NCBI RefSeq assembly: GCF_004168285.1
Contig: NZ_SEWF01000002.1
Location: 207,007 to 271,006, forward strand
Reading direction: 5' to 3'
DNA: 64,000 nt
Origin: Emticicia agri
Lineage (GTDB): Bacteria; Bacteroidota; Bacteroidia; Cytophagales; Spirosomataceae
Part shown: in pieces, positions 8,973-17,503 of the stretch
How positions within the stretch are numbered: the stretch's first letter is position 1
How the letters are laid out: the number at the start of each line of letters is the position of its first letter
Program-made: the position numbers and the translations under genes
The notes under the pieces: generated by a model
Database searches by the model: none
Told to the model about the DNA's origin: nothing
What the model saw: only the letters and a program-made list of their open reading frames with translations

Positions 8973-9629
8973 TCAGGCTTTCTCAGCGCAAATAATCAAT
9001 GAACCTACCTTAATAGTTTCGCCATTAATTTCCTGGTCAGGCTCTTGTGCTTCTATTGCCTGAATTATCTTGAAACCATTTTCTTCCAATAAAAGGCTTA
9101 AATCTTCTTTCGTATACATAGTAAAACCATATTGCGTAAACGCATATTGCTCCATGATTTCTTTAGGCCTGATGGCTATCAGTAATTGGCCTTGTGGTTT
9201 CAATACCCTTTTGAGTTCATGAAGTACCGATGCCGGATTATCCCAGAAATAAATGGTATTGACTGTAAAAACCTTATTGAAGGTAGGCGACTCAAAAGGG
9301 AGAGCATCAGCAGAAGCCACAAAGAATTTCGCCTGACTATTGTTGATAAATTCTTTATTGAGAAGAATGGCTGCTTCAACCATTGGTTCAGAGAAATCGC
9401 AACCGATATAATGAATAGCAGGAGCTAAAGAAAGAATATCTTTTACAAAGAATCCATTGCCCATACCAATTTCAAGAATCACGTCATTGGCTTGGGCATC
9501 AAGTGTCTGTATCGTTAGCAGATTTATTTCCTGATTCCCTTTGTTCATTCTTTCGCCTACTTCAGCAGCGTGTTCGCCATGCGGTTGTCTTAGCTGGCGA
9601 GCCATTTCCTTGAGTGTTTCTTCGTGCAT
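8973..9629 (-). CDS. Class I SAM-dependent methyltransferase
   Basis: A 218-residue cytoplasmic enzyme of the ubiE/Methyltransf_11 type. SAM-binding motif I is ILEIGMGNGFFVKDIL (about residues 71-86), followed by the acidic strand-2 end YIGCDFSEPMVEAA, then FFVASADALPFESPTFNKVFTVN (motif II/post-II) and LHELKRVLKPQGQLLIAIRP (motif III). The substrate is not deducible. The first 50 residues (ARQLRQPHGEHAAEVGERMN) resemble small-molecule methyltransferases often annotated as arsenite-methyltransferase-like, but the Cys residues needed for arsenic are absent. It stands alone, with 164 bases before the hydrolase gene downstream on the same strand. Confidence 0.85.
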   Translation of the reverse strand: MHEETLKEMARQLRQPHGEHAAEVGERMNKGNQEINLLTIQTLDAQANDVILEIGMGNGFFVKDILSLAPAIHYIGCDFSEPMVEAAILLNKEFINNSQAKFFVASADALPFESPTFNKVFTVNTIYFWDNPASVLHELKRVLKPQGQLLIAIRPKEIMEQYAFTQYGFTMYTKEDLSLLLEENGFKIIQAIEAQEPDQEINGETIKVGSLIICAEKA

Positions 9630-9719
9630 ATTTGTTGCGTGTTAGATGAAGCAAGATAAGTAAAATAGTTTGGAAAGAGCCTGACAGCCCTTAATTTTAA
9701 ATATTCCTTAAATCAGGTA

Positions 9720-9750
9720 TTTGACAATTCAAAAAACCATAATAGATTTG
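9720..9750 (+). promoter_or_regulatory. Consensus Bacteroidota promoter for the acetyltransferase
   Basis: TTTG at 9720-9723, 19 bases, then TAGATTTG at 9743-9750 matches the sigma-ABfr consensus (TTTG, 17-23, TAnnTTTG). Transcription would start near 9757, giving a leader of about 16 bases before ATG 9773. Confidence 0.72.
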
Positions 9751-9772
9751 GGTGTCACACCTTAACAATTAA

Positions 9773-10210
9773 ATGAACAGCACTTTATCAATAGACATTA
9801 CAACGCTGCAACCCTATGATTTACCCGCCTTACGAGAACTATATCTGAAAGTCCGTCAGGCAACATTTACCTGGTTCGATACTAGTCATTACGAGTTATC
9901 TGCTTTTGATACCGATACAGCAGGAGAGTTTACCTTGGTTGCCCGTATAGATGAAACCGCAGTAGGTTTTGTTTCGGCCTATGAGCCAGATAATTTTATC
10001 CACCATTTATATGTGAGCAACGAATATCATGGTCAAGGTATAGGAACGATGCTTTTGAATGTAATGCTTGAAAACCTGCAATCTCCGGTCAGGCTTAAAT
10101 GTCTGCAAAAAAATGAAGCAGGCGTGGCATTTTATGAAAGAAACGGGTTTATACAGAAAGAGAAAGGAGTATCGTTGGAGGGTATTTTTATTGTTTTTGA
10201 GTATTTGTAA
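9773..10210 (+). CDS. GNAT-family N-acetyltransferase
   Basis: A 145-residue single-domain acetyltransferase. The acetyl-CoA pyrophosphate loop is in YHGQGIGTML (Q-x-x-G-x-G/A type, near residue 86), after the beta-4 segment IHHLYVSNEY; the C-terminal GVAFYERNGF is the usual GNAT motif B. Substrate unknown. It has its own consensus promoter at 9720-9750 and ends against a hairpin shared with the convergent metalloprotease gene, so it is probably monocistronic. Confidence 0.88.
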   Translation: MNSTLSIDITTLQPYDLPALRELYLKVRQATFTWFDTSHYELSAFDTDTAGEFTLVARIDETAVGFVSAYEPDNFIHHLYVSNEYHGQGIGTMLLNVMLENLQSPVRLKCLQKNEAGVAFYERNGFIQKEKGVSLEGIFIVFEYL

Positions 10211-10238
10211 AATTGTATAAATTGAAGTTGTTTAAACT

Positions 10239-10269
10239 CCGGTACTTTCATCAAAAACGAAAGCACCGG
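10239..10269. terminator. Hairpin between convergent genes
   Basis: CCGGTACTTTC (10239-10249) pairs with GAAAGCACCGG (10259-10269) with one A/C mismatch and a nine-base loop. T-tracts are weak on both sides, so termination activity is uncertain, but the position between two converging stop codons fits. Confidence 0.5.
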
Positions 10270-10275
10270 ATAATC

Positions 10276-13248
10276 TTATTGGCAATCCTGTATTCTGGCA
10301 ATAAATACTTCACTTGCTCCTGCCTGAAAGCCTGGCGAAAGTGTAATTGATTTTCCTGCAAAGTAATTAGTAAGTGTACTTACATTAGCTTTGCTTGTGA
10401 TGGTTTGAGAAACTGCATAAGTACCTGCTTGTTGATTAATATTAGCAAAACTGAGATTAATATTAAGCGTAGCTGTGGCAACGGTTCTACTTGAGGTACA
10501 CGTGCCAACCGTACAGCTTGAATAATAAGCAGTTGTGCTTGAAAGCCCCGGTGTTATAAAACTTGTGCCTGTACCTAAAGAGCTACCGCCGGATGAAGCA
10601 GCATACCAGTTAATAGTACCTCCCGTACAACCGGAAGCATTTAAAGTTACTGTTCCTGCCCCGCATCTGCTTCTGCTTGTAGTAGCGGGTGCAGCCGGAG
10701 GAGTATTTATTGTAGCCACTACACTTGCTCTGCCTGATGTGCAAAGGCCAACTGTACAGCTTGCGTAGTAGGTAGTTGTCGTAGAGATACCTGGGGTAGT
10801 AAAGTTATTGCCTGTACCTAAAGAACTACCGCCGGAAAGGGTATTATACCAGTTAATTGTGCCTCCTGAACAGCCTGTTGCCATAAGTGTTACTGTGCCG
10901 GTTCCGCATCTCTTTCCTGATGTAAGACCCGGGGCTGCCGGATTAGTGCTGATTATGGCTTTTATCGGTGCTCTGCCTGACACACATGAGCCAATAGTAC
11001 AACTCACGTAATAAGTGGTTGTAACAGAGAGATTAGGGGTAGTAAAGTTTGCCCCCGACCCTAAAGAACTCCCTCCTGATGCGGCTGAATACCAATTAAT
11101 CGTACCTCCTGAACAACCCGAAGCACTTAAGGCAACAGTACCTGCGCCACATCTGCTTTTGTCTGTTGCACCCGGAACAGCAGGCGCAGGAATAATGGTA
11201 GCAGTTACAGCTAATCTGTTAGAAAGACAGTTCCCGAGAGTACAGCCAACATAATAAGTAGTATTTGCCGAAATATTCGGAGTAGTAAAATTAGCTCCGG
11301 AGCCCAATAAACTGCCCCCATTTGCGGCTGAATACCAATTAATCGTACCTCCTGAACAACCCGAAGCACTTAATGCAACGGTACCCGAACCACACCTGCT
11401 TTTATTCGTTGCCGTTGGAGCGGCAGGAGCAGATGTAACCGTAACTATTACACTTGACCGGCTGGCTGACACACATGAGCCAACGGTGCAACTCACATAA
11501 TAGGTAGTAGAAGAAGAAATACTGGGAGTAATGAAACTGGTACCTGTACCTAATGAGTTTCCTCCGGCTGATGCTGCATACCAATTGATGATCCCTCCTG
11601 AACATCCTCCGGCATTAAGCGTTACTGTTCCTGTTCCGCATCGGCTGTTGCCTGTTGTGGTTGGTACCGCAGGTGTAGAAGTAATGGTGGCAGTAACGGG
11701 GGTTCTGGTTGATGAACAAGCAAGAACAAGACATTCTACGTGATAGGTGGTTGTTGTAGTAAGATTAGGGGTAGTAAAACTCGTACCTGTACCTAAAACG
11801 GTAGTACTGACCGACGAAGCATACCAGTTAAGGGTTCCGTTGGTACAGTTCGCAGCATTTAGAGTTAAAGAACCTGCGCCACATCTGCTTTTTGAGGTAA
11901 CTGTAGGAGCAGTAATAACAGTTGTTCCGAGGCAGGTAGCTGCTGTTACTTCGGCTCTCAGTTTATCTCCGGGTTTAGTGCCGAACCCATATGCAAAGTT
12001 AATGCCAGTATTAGTGATATGACAATAACTCATAATAGTACCTGTATTATAAGGTATGTCCGGGGGGCTACAAGAACCTTCATAGTATCCTGCTGAAGGA
12101 CCACAGTTATCAATTGCTCCACCCGGCCATGTACATGAGTGTGTATGGGGTAAACCAAAATTATGTCCTAATTCGTGAGCAATTACACCTACATTCCAAG
12201 AGTATGTCGGAATATTTACAACAGCAGTATTGAGATTACCGCTCACCCCATAAGCATAATACGGAGAGCATGATTGAAGAACTGACCGGGTGGTCATATT
12301 GCCATAGACAGAAGAACCACTACTGATATATGCTACTCCACCTCCAAGACTTCTGGTGCTTAACAGATGAGCCAAATCGCCTGTAAAACTATAACCATCA
12401 AAAATGTATAAGGCTTGTAAACTATTTCCCGCATTTACATATCTGTCTGTAGTTGTCCAGATGCTAAGGTTGGATAAAACAATACTTATTCCTTCATTAA
12501 CATATAACTTCGCTACATTGTTAAAAATCGCTGCGACATAATTTACTACATTATTTGTATTACTCCCCAAATCCAGATAGGTACTATAATCAGCCTCCAT
12601 GTAGATTTCTATCATTCTACATCCATAACTTGTATTATTTGTTTGCTTATTCAATGAGTCATTAGTAAGTTTTTTGTTGATTTTATTCAGGAGACTTGTA
12701 TCTACCTCAATCGGTTCTTCTGTCTCAAATGGTTGGTTAACAGGTATATCATTGGTTTCATAAATAATATGTAAGTTGGTTGAATTATCTTTTATTTTTC
12801 CTATTGTAAACCGATAATTCTCTGTATCAATAATTCCTTCAATACCCGTATCGGTTATGGTAAGGGCTACAAAAGATTTATCAACCCCCAATACTCTTCC
12901 CCAGTAGCAGGATGGTAACTTAAAAGGTATTTCTCCATCCTGAGTTCTGACTTTAAAAGCAGGTGAAGTAATAGTGGCAGGAGTTAATTCTACCTCTATA
13001 TTGCCTCTGTTTTGGGTTGGAATGCTTATCGTATAAGCATTTTTCTTATTTAAAAGAAGATTATATTTGGGTTGGTCAATTGCCAACAGTCGTGCACTTG
13101 CCAGATTGTCAATGAATTGCTTTGTTTCGTTATTGAGTGTCTGAACATTGGTGAACGCAGGAGTCGTAAATAGATTATCTACTTTTTCCTGGGCCAGCAA
13201 TAAGTTGATTTCAAAAACTAATAGCAACAGTAGTATTATTTTTTTCAT
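10276..13248 (-). CDS. Secreted metzincin zinc protease with six Ig-like repeats
   Basis: A 990-residue exported protease. It has a signal peptide (MKKIILLLLLVFEINLLLAQ), a propeptide-like region to about residue 205, then a reprolysin-like catalytic domain with HELGHNFGLPHTH (His358, Glu359, His362, His368), the HExxHxxGxxH metzincin zinc site, and a downstream Met-turn candidate GTIMSYCH. From about residue 443 six tandem Ig-like modules of about 81 residues follow, each with RCGxGTVTL, GCSGGTINWY, FTTP and TTTYYVSC; they resemble the 'Ig-like, CHU_C-associated' modules of Cytophaga relatives. The last about 50 residues form the same 3-coathanger-type domain as the protein ending at 1460. 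No classic T9SS sorting domain is visible. Likely a surface or secreted protein-degrading enzyme; the substrate is unknown. Confidence 0.9.
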   Translation of the reverse strand: MKKIILLLLLVFEINLLLAQEKVDNLFTTPAFTNVQTLNNETKQFIDNLASARLLAIDQPKYNLLLNKKNAYTISIPTQNRGNIEVELTPATITSPAFKVRTQDGEIPFKLPSCYWGRVLGVDKSFVALTITDTGIEGIIDTENYRFTIGKIKDNSTNLHIIYETNDIPVNQPFETEEPIEVDTSLLNKINKKLTNDSLNKQTNNTSYGCRMIEIYMEADYSTYLDLGSNTNNVVNYVAAIFNNVAKLYVNEGISIVLSNLSIWTTTDRYVNAGNSLQALYIFDGYSFTGDLAHLLSTRSLGGGVAYISSGSSVYGNMTTRSVLQSCSPYYAYGVSGNLNTAVVNIPTYSWNVGVIAHELGHNFGLPHTHSCTWPGGAIDNCGPSAGYYEGSCSPPDIPYNTGTIMSYCHITNTGINFAYGFGTKPGDKLRAEVTAATCLGTTVITAPTVTSKSRCGAGSLTLNAANCTNGTLNWYASSVSTTVLGTGTSFTTPNLTTTTTYHVECLVLACSSTRTPVTATITSTPAVPTTTGNSRCGTGTVTLNAGGCSGGIINWYAASAGGNSLGTGTSFITPSISSSTTYYVSCTVGSCVSASRSSVIVTVTSAPAAPTATNKSRCGSGTVALSASGCSGGTINWYSAANGGSLLGSGANFTTPNISANTTYYVGCTLGNCLSNRLAVTATIIPAPAVPGATDKSRCGAGTVALSASGCSGGTINWYSAASGGSSLGSGANFTTPNLSVTTTYYVSCTIGSCVSGRAPIKAIISTNPAAPGLTSGKRCGTGTVTLMATGCSGGTINWYNTLSGGSSLGTGNNFTTPGISTTTTYYASCTVGLCTSGRASVVATINTPPAAPATTSRSRCGAGTVTLNASGCTGGTINWYAASSGGSSLGTGTSFITPGLSSTTAYYSSCTVGTCTSSRTVATATLNINLSFANINQQAGTYAVSQTITSKANVSTLTNYFAGKSITLSPGFQAGASEVFIARIQDCQ
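10460..11925 (-). repeat. Six tandem Ig-module coding repeats, about 243 bp each
   Basis: The six Ig-like modules are also repeated at the DNA level. Copies starting near 11081 and 11324 share about 49 identical bases in a row, exactly 243 bp (81 codons) apart, while other pairs differ more, so unit duplication is recent. These are coding repeats, not a CRISPR or satellite. Confidence 0.85.
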
Positions 13249-13523
13249 GATTGTCGGGATATGATTTAACCCTTAAATATATACCTAAAAAAAGTTAATT
13301 CTGAAAGAAGGCTTCGATTTTTATTTATCGTTACATCTTTCGAATTAAATATTTTTTAGAAGGGAGAAATGTGTATTTTTATGGGCTGATTATTTTGTTG
13401 TGCTAGGATAGTTTCTTCCTGATGTTACTAATAGAACTATTGTTCTAAAACCTTGCAAAACGGTGGTTATCAGAAAAGATAGAACAATACTGCTGAGTAT
13501 TTTTAATTGATAAATTATTATAA

Positions 13524-13728
13524 ATGAGGTTATACTTACTGATTATTATTTATTGCCTGTGTACGCTGAAAGGTTTTTCTCAAGATACGCTTCAACATTC
13601 ACTCTTATGGAAGATTTCCGGGAATGGGTTAAAGTAATTGCCGTGGTGCCGGTCATCTGGCAGGAGAGAATGGGTTGATTGTTTTATTGAAAGCAAAAGG
13701 TTATTCGGTTACAGCTGTTTTAGATTAA
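13524..13728 (+). pseudogene. Internally deleted TraB/GumN-family gene
   Basis: From ATG 13524 the frame encodes a signal-peptide-like start followed by LLWKISGNGLK and a stop at 13635-13637; this is the N-terminus of TraB/GumN proteins, which normally continue KPSYLFGT. Eight bases later, in another frame, GAGHLAGENGLIVLL (from 13645) to a stop at 13726-13728 matches the family's C-terminus. About 200 or more codons are missing between the two ends. A clear deletion pseudogene; family identity is from memory of these end motifs. Confidence 0.82.
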
Positions 13729-13869
13729 AGATAATCCTGAATAATATTGGTATAGACTTATTATCATAAATGATAGCCTTTAGCTATTAAATGAGTAGAA
13801 GAATTGAGAATAAGGGCAATTTTGATAATGGGGTTACTTGTTGAATCATTAATTATTAACTTATATCTT

Positions 13870-14379
13870 ATGACAGATTACCTCAACAGCACCCGCAAGC
13901 AGTTTGAATATTATAAACTATTGGGCGAAAAAACTTTTGCTCAGGTGTCAGATGAGCAGTTGTTCTGGCAGTATAATGAAGAAAGCAATAGTATTGCCAT
14001 GATTGTAAAACATCTATGCGGTAATATGCTATCACGTTGGACAGATTTCCTGACAAGCGATGGAGAGAAAGCATGGCGACAAAGAGATACCGAGTTTGAA
14101 AATGATATAACTACAAGAGAAGAACTATTGGCTAAATGGAATGCAGGCTGGAATTGCCTATTTAAAGCATTAGACACTCTAACAACAGATGATTTGGGCA
14201 AAGTAATTTATATCCGCAACGAAGGGCATTCGGTTATTGAAGCCATTAACCGCCAGTTAGCACATTATCCTTATCATATCGGGCAGATTGTATTCATAGG
14301 CAAAATGGTTCTTGATAATAACTGGACGTCTTTATCAATACCCAGAAAAACCTCTAACCGCGCGGCGGACCTTACCTAA
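13870..14379 (+). CDS. DinB-like / DUF1572 family protein
   Basis: A 169-residue four-helix-bundle protein of the DinB/YfiT-like superfamily, DUF1572 branch. ATG 13870 is chosen because MTDYLNSTRKQFEYYKLLGEKT is the usual family start; the frame runs 22 codons further up from 13804 without conservation. Metal-binding-type histidines appear in IVKHLCGNMLSRW (near residue 48) and INRQLAHYPYHIGQIVFIGK (near residue 140), the pattern expected for this fold. The function of the family is poorly known; bacillithiol-type transferase relatives exist, but that is not shown here. The last seven codons (NRAADLT, stop) lie inside the left arm of a foldback element, so the native C-terminus may have been replaced. 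Confidence 0.8.
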   Translation: MTDYLNSTRKQFEYYKLLGEKTFAQVSDEQLFWQYNEESNSIAMIVKHLCGNMLSRWTDFLTSDGEKAWRQRDTEFENDITTREELLAKWNAGWNCLFKALDTLTTDDLGKVIYIRNEGHSVIEAINRQLAHYPYHIGQIVFIGKMVLDNNWTSLSIPRKTSNRAADLT

Positions 14380-14452
14380 AGGAGGATTTTAGCTAATTTA
14401 CAGTTATATTTTTTACCCAAACTCCCCTTTAGGGACGGTTCGCCGTGCGGTT
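14356..14452. repeat. Foldback (REP/MITE-like) element between convergent genes
   Basis: The left arm AACCGCGCGGCGGACC (14356-14371) and right arm GGTTCGCCGTGCGGTT (14437-14452) form a 16-bp inverted repeat with two G-U-compatible mismatches; a second nested pair, CCTAAAGGAG with CTCCCCTTTAGG, lies inside. The core TCCCTAAAGGGG recurs at about 30569. It supplies the stop codon of the DinB-like gene and abuts the stop codon of the permease gene at 14458. Confidence 0.7.
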
Positions 14453-14457
14453 GGGGG

Positions 14458-16866
14458 TTACTCACTCTTCAACGTCTTCACCGGATTCATCAAAGCTGAT
14501 TTAATACTATGGAAACTTATGGTTAATATGGCAATCAGCATAGCGGTCATTCCTCCTGCAACAAATACCCACCATTGAACAGACACTTTATAAGCAAAAC
14601 CTTGTAACCACCAATGAATGGCATACCAGGCCAGTGGAGAAGCAATAAGTACTGCCCAAAGAACAGGTTTCAGAAAATCTTTTGAAAGTAGTAGGGCAAT
14701 ACCGCCTACAGTAGCCCCTAATACTTTTCGGACTCCTATTTCTTTGGTGCGACTACGGGCTGTAAACATGGCTAATCCTAACAAGCCTAAACAGGCAATG
14801 TAAATAGCTAAACCTGCAAACCAGTTAAAGAGTGTGGCTAATTGTTCATCTGACTCATATTGCTGCTGAAAATAAGTATCAAGAAAGAAATATTCAAAAG
14901 CATTATTCGGGAAAGCATTTTTATAGATTTCTTCAATTAAAAATAACGTGTTTTTTATATCCTGGCTTTGTACCGTAAGTGTTAAATAGGCACTATTCCA
15001 CGGAATATGTTGAAAGACAATCGGCTTCGTATTGCTTTTCAATGATTCCTGATGGAAGTCTTTTACTACGCCTACAATCTTTTTAGGTAAAACATCACCA
15101 ATTTCCTGATTTAATGCACTTTCAGGTGTTGCAAAACCAAAAGCTTTCATAGCTGTTTCATTGATAATGACGGTATTATCATCTAAAATTATTTCTTTCA
15201 TAAAGTTTCTGCCAGCCAGTAGTTTAATGTCATAAGCAGCAATAAACTCTTCGTCAACAGCTACCATATGACAGAGTTTAAAAGTATTGGCTGCTTCATG
15301 GAAACGTTGGTATTCTGCTGTCCAGAATATTTCCCGACCCGGAACGGAAGATGAAGCCGTCACATTTTTTACGCCTGCATTAGCTAAAATCCGGTCTTTA
15401 AAGAAGGCTATATCATTAGTAAAACTGCCAGTACGTAATATTTTGGGCGTATTGATAATCAGTTTTTGGTCGATACTCATACCTAAGTCCTGCTGCTGCA
15501 TAAATTTTATTTGCTGGTTAATAACAATGGTAGAGATAATCAGCATAATAGAAGCTGAAAACTGAAAAATCACTAAGCCTTTACGGAATAATTTACCTGA
15601 GGAATTAGTGGATAAGCGACCCTTTAAAACCATCATAGGTTTGAAAGAAGACAGCGCAAGTGCCGGATAAATGCCTGATAAAATAAACCCTAAGCAAAAT
15701 ACGATTAGGATTGCCAGGTAAAAGACAGGTTGAGAAAGAATAGTAAAATCTGACTGAGTAACAAATCGGGTAGCAATCAGAAAAAGCCCGATGCCTATTA
15801 GTAGGGCAAGCAAGTTAAAAATGAATGATTCTAATAAAAACTGACCTACTAATTGTTGTTTCTCTGAGCCTAATGTCTTTCTGATACCCACCTCTTTACC
15901 TCTTTCCATACCCATCACAGTAGAAAGGTTAATATAATTAAGCCAGCCTATGGCAAGAATCAATAAGGCGACCGCTATTAATACGTAAAGTATTTCCATC
16001 TTACCGCCGGGTTCTATTTCTGAAGCACTGAGCGAATGCAAATGAATATCACGGAGCGGCTGCAAGGTCATGGTCTGATGAATATTGTATCTCTTCCACA
16101 GGCGGCCGAGATGTTTTTCAATAACAGTTGCAATATTTTTTTCTACTGAATTAACCTTAGTATCGGGCTTAAGTAGGAGATAGGTATAAAAATTTGTCCA
16201 ATACCAACCACCATTGACAAACTGGTCGTTTTTAAGCAGATTCTGGATAGCAAAAATAAAATCGAAATGGAAGTGGCTATTGTCAGGCACATCGGCAAAT
16301 ACACCACTTATTATATAGTTTCCTCCCTGCCATTCAGAGGTCAATTGTAATACTTTTCCAATGGGGTCTTCCTGACCAAAGTATTTTCTGGCCATTGATG
16401 CCGAAATAACTACCGACTGAAGACTTTGTAATACATGATTAGCAGAGCCCTTGATTAAAGGGAATGAAAAGACCCTGAAAAAAGAAGCATCGGCATAAAA
16501 CCCGTTTTTCTCCTGAAAACTCACTGACTCTCCGGTGGATTTTCGATAATTAATCATACCCTCTGCCCGATGCAAACGCACAAAATCTTCTATCTCTGGG
16601 ATTGATTCTTTAATAGCAGGTCCTTCTGCATAATAGCTTATAGCACTGCTATTAGTCAATACTTTATTCTTGAAATCATTGAGACGAATCCGATAAATCC
16701 TATCGGCATTCTCGTGGAACGAGTCGTAGTTTAGTTCATCAAATACATATCGGGTAATAAGCATAAAAGCTGCCATGCTTAAAGACAGCCCAATAATCAT
16801 AATCAGAGAGATAGCCTTATGCTTTAATAACGTTCGCCAAGTGATGGTGAGGTAGATTTTTAACAT
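14458..16866 (-). CDS. FtsX/MacB-type ABC transporter permease
   Basis: An 802-residue inner-membrane permease of the type common in Bacteroidota. A first helix near residues 18-40 (ISLIMIIGLSLSMAAFMLIT) precedes a MacB-like periplasmic core domain; three helices follow around 285-400, a further helix and second periplasmic domain, and a C-terminal three-helix FtsX domain with TARSRTKEIGVRKVLGAT (about 710-727). The matching sequence MERGKEVGIRKTLGSEKQQL after the first helix set shows the internal duplication of the two FtsX halves. Such permeases act with a separate ATPase in lipoprotein, peptide or drug export; no ATPase gene is adjacent here. Reads divergently from the kinase gene at 17057, with about 190 AT-rich bases between. 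Confidence 0.9.
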   Translation of the reverse strand: MLKIYLTITWRTLLKHKAISLIMIIGLSLSMAAFMLITRYVFDELNYDSFHENADRIYRIRLNDFKNKVLTNSSAISYYAEGPAIKESIPEIEDFVRLHRAEGMINYRKSTGESVSFQEKNGFYADASFFRVFSFPLIKGSANHVLQSLQSVVISASMARKYFGQEDPIGKVLQLTSEWQGGNYIISGVFADVPDNSHFHFDFIFAIQNLLKNDQFVNGGWYWTNFYTYLLLKPDTKVNSVEKNIATVIEKHLGRLWKRYNIHQTMTLQPLRDIHLHSLSASEIEPGGKMEILYVLIAVALLILAIGWLNYINLSTVMGMERGKEVGIRKTLGSEKQQLVGQFLLESFIFNLLALLIGIGLFLIATRFVTQSDFTILSQPVFYLAILIVFCLGFILSGIYPALALSSFKPMMVLKGRLSTNSSGKLFRKGLVIFQFSASIMLIISTIVINQQIKFMQQQDLGMSIDQKLIINTPKILRTGSFTNDIAFFKDRILANAGVKNVTASSSVPGREIFWTAEYQRFHEAANTFKLCHMVAVDEEFIAAYDIKLLAGRNFMKEIILDDNTVIINETAMKAFGFATPESALNQEIGDVLPKKIVGVVKDFHQESLKSNTKPIVFQHIPWNSAYLTLTVQSQDIKNTLFLIEEIYKNAFPNNAFEYFFLDTYFQQQYESDEQLATLFNWFAGLAIYIACLGLLGLAMFTARSRTKEIGVRKVLGATVGGIALLLSKDFLKPVLWAVLIASPLAWYAIHWWLQGFAYKVSVQWWVFVAGGMTAMLIAILTISFHSIKSALMNPVKTLKSE

Positions 16867-17056
16867 ATTAATAAGAGTTTGAATCTCAGTAAATGTATAA
16901 CTAATTTTTTAGTTTTGAAACGAGTTTATTAGTTTTGTTAAGGAATTAATTATTTTGATTATATAAACTGATTTTTTATTTATTATATGTAGCAAAAGAA
17001 TTGGTTTTAAGACTTATCTTTGACTTATTATAGTATCAGACTAAGTGACTAAAACC

Positions 17057-17503
17057 ATGCAAGCCATTATATTTTGTGGGATACAGGCCACAGGTAAATC
17101 CACTTTCTACAAGAAACATTTTTTCAGAACTCACGTACATATATCACTTGATTTATTGAAAAACCGCCACCGGGAAGATGTATTTCTGCAAGCGTGTCTG
17201 AGCACGCAACAGGCTTTTGTGGTAGATAACACCAATCCGACTAAAGCAGAAAGAGAGAAATATATTCTGGCAGCCAGGCAGCGTAAATATAAAGTGATAG
17301 GGTACTATTTTAAGTCGGATGTAAAAGATGCCTTATACAGAAATGCTTTTAGAGAGGGTAAAGAAAATATCCCCGAAGTTGGCATCAGAGGGACTTACAA
17401 AAAATTGGAAGTACCCGACCTGACTGAGGGTTTTGATAAATTATATATTGTTGAGATAAAAGATGATGATTTTTTAGTTAAAGCATACCCCGATGAAATT
17501 TGA
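17057..17503 (+). CDS. Small P-loop kinase / AAA ATP-binding protein
   Basis: A 148-residue protein starting at ATG 17057 (a GTG at 17045 is possible but places four extra residues before the conserved strand). MQAIIFCGIQATGKSTFY gives a Walker A motif (GIQATGKST). VDNTNPTKAEREKYI and the LYRNAFREGKENIP lid-like segment resemble polynucleotide-kinase/zeta-toxin-like P-loop kinases. It is shorter than T4 Pnk and lacks a phosphatase domain. No antitoxin-like partner lies next to it, so a toxin role is not supported. A -7-like TATCTTTG at 17015-17022 may be its promoter, but no -33 box is seen at normal spacing. Confidence 0.82.
   Translation: MQAIIFCGIQATGKSTFYKKHFFRTHVHISLDLLKNRHREDVFLQACLSTQQAFVVDNTNPTKAEREKYILAARQRKYKVIGYYFKSDVKDALYRNAFREGKENIPEVGIRGTYKKLEVPDLTEGFDKLYIVEIKDDDFLVKAYPDEI

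Noticed and set aside
10460..11925. Regular repeats that could suggest a CRISPR array
   Set aside because: The period is 243 bp, in frame, with graded divergence and continuous coding; no short repeats with unique spacers and no cas genes.
10535..12022. A chain of plus-strand frames with recurring PKELPP-type sequences opposite the metalloprotease
   Set aside because: They are antisense frames of the six Ig-module repeats; the minus strand has signal peptide, zinc site and coherent domains, so these are shadows.
17057..17503. Zeta-toxin-like toxin of a toxin-antitoxin pair
   Set aside because: The P-loop kinase resembles that superfamily, but no small antitoxin gene precedes it; the neighbours are a divergent permease and a DUF4136 gene.
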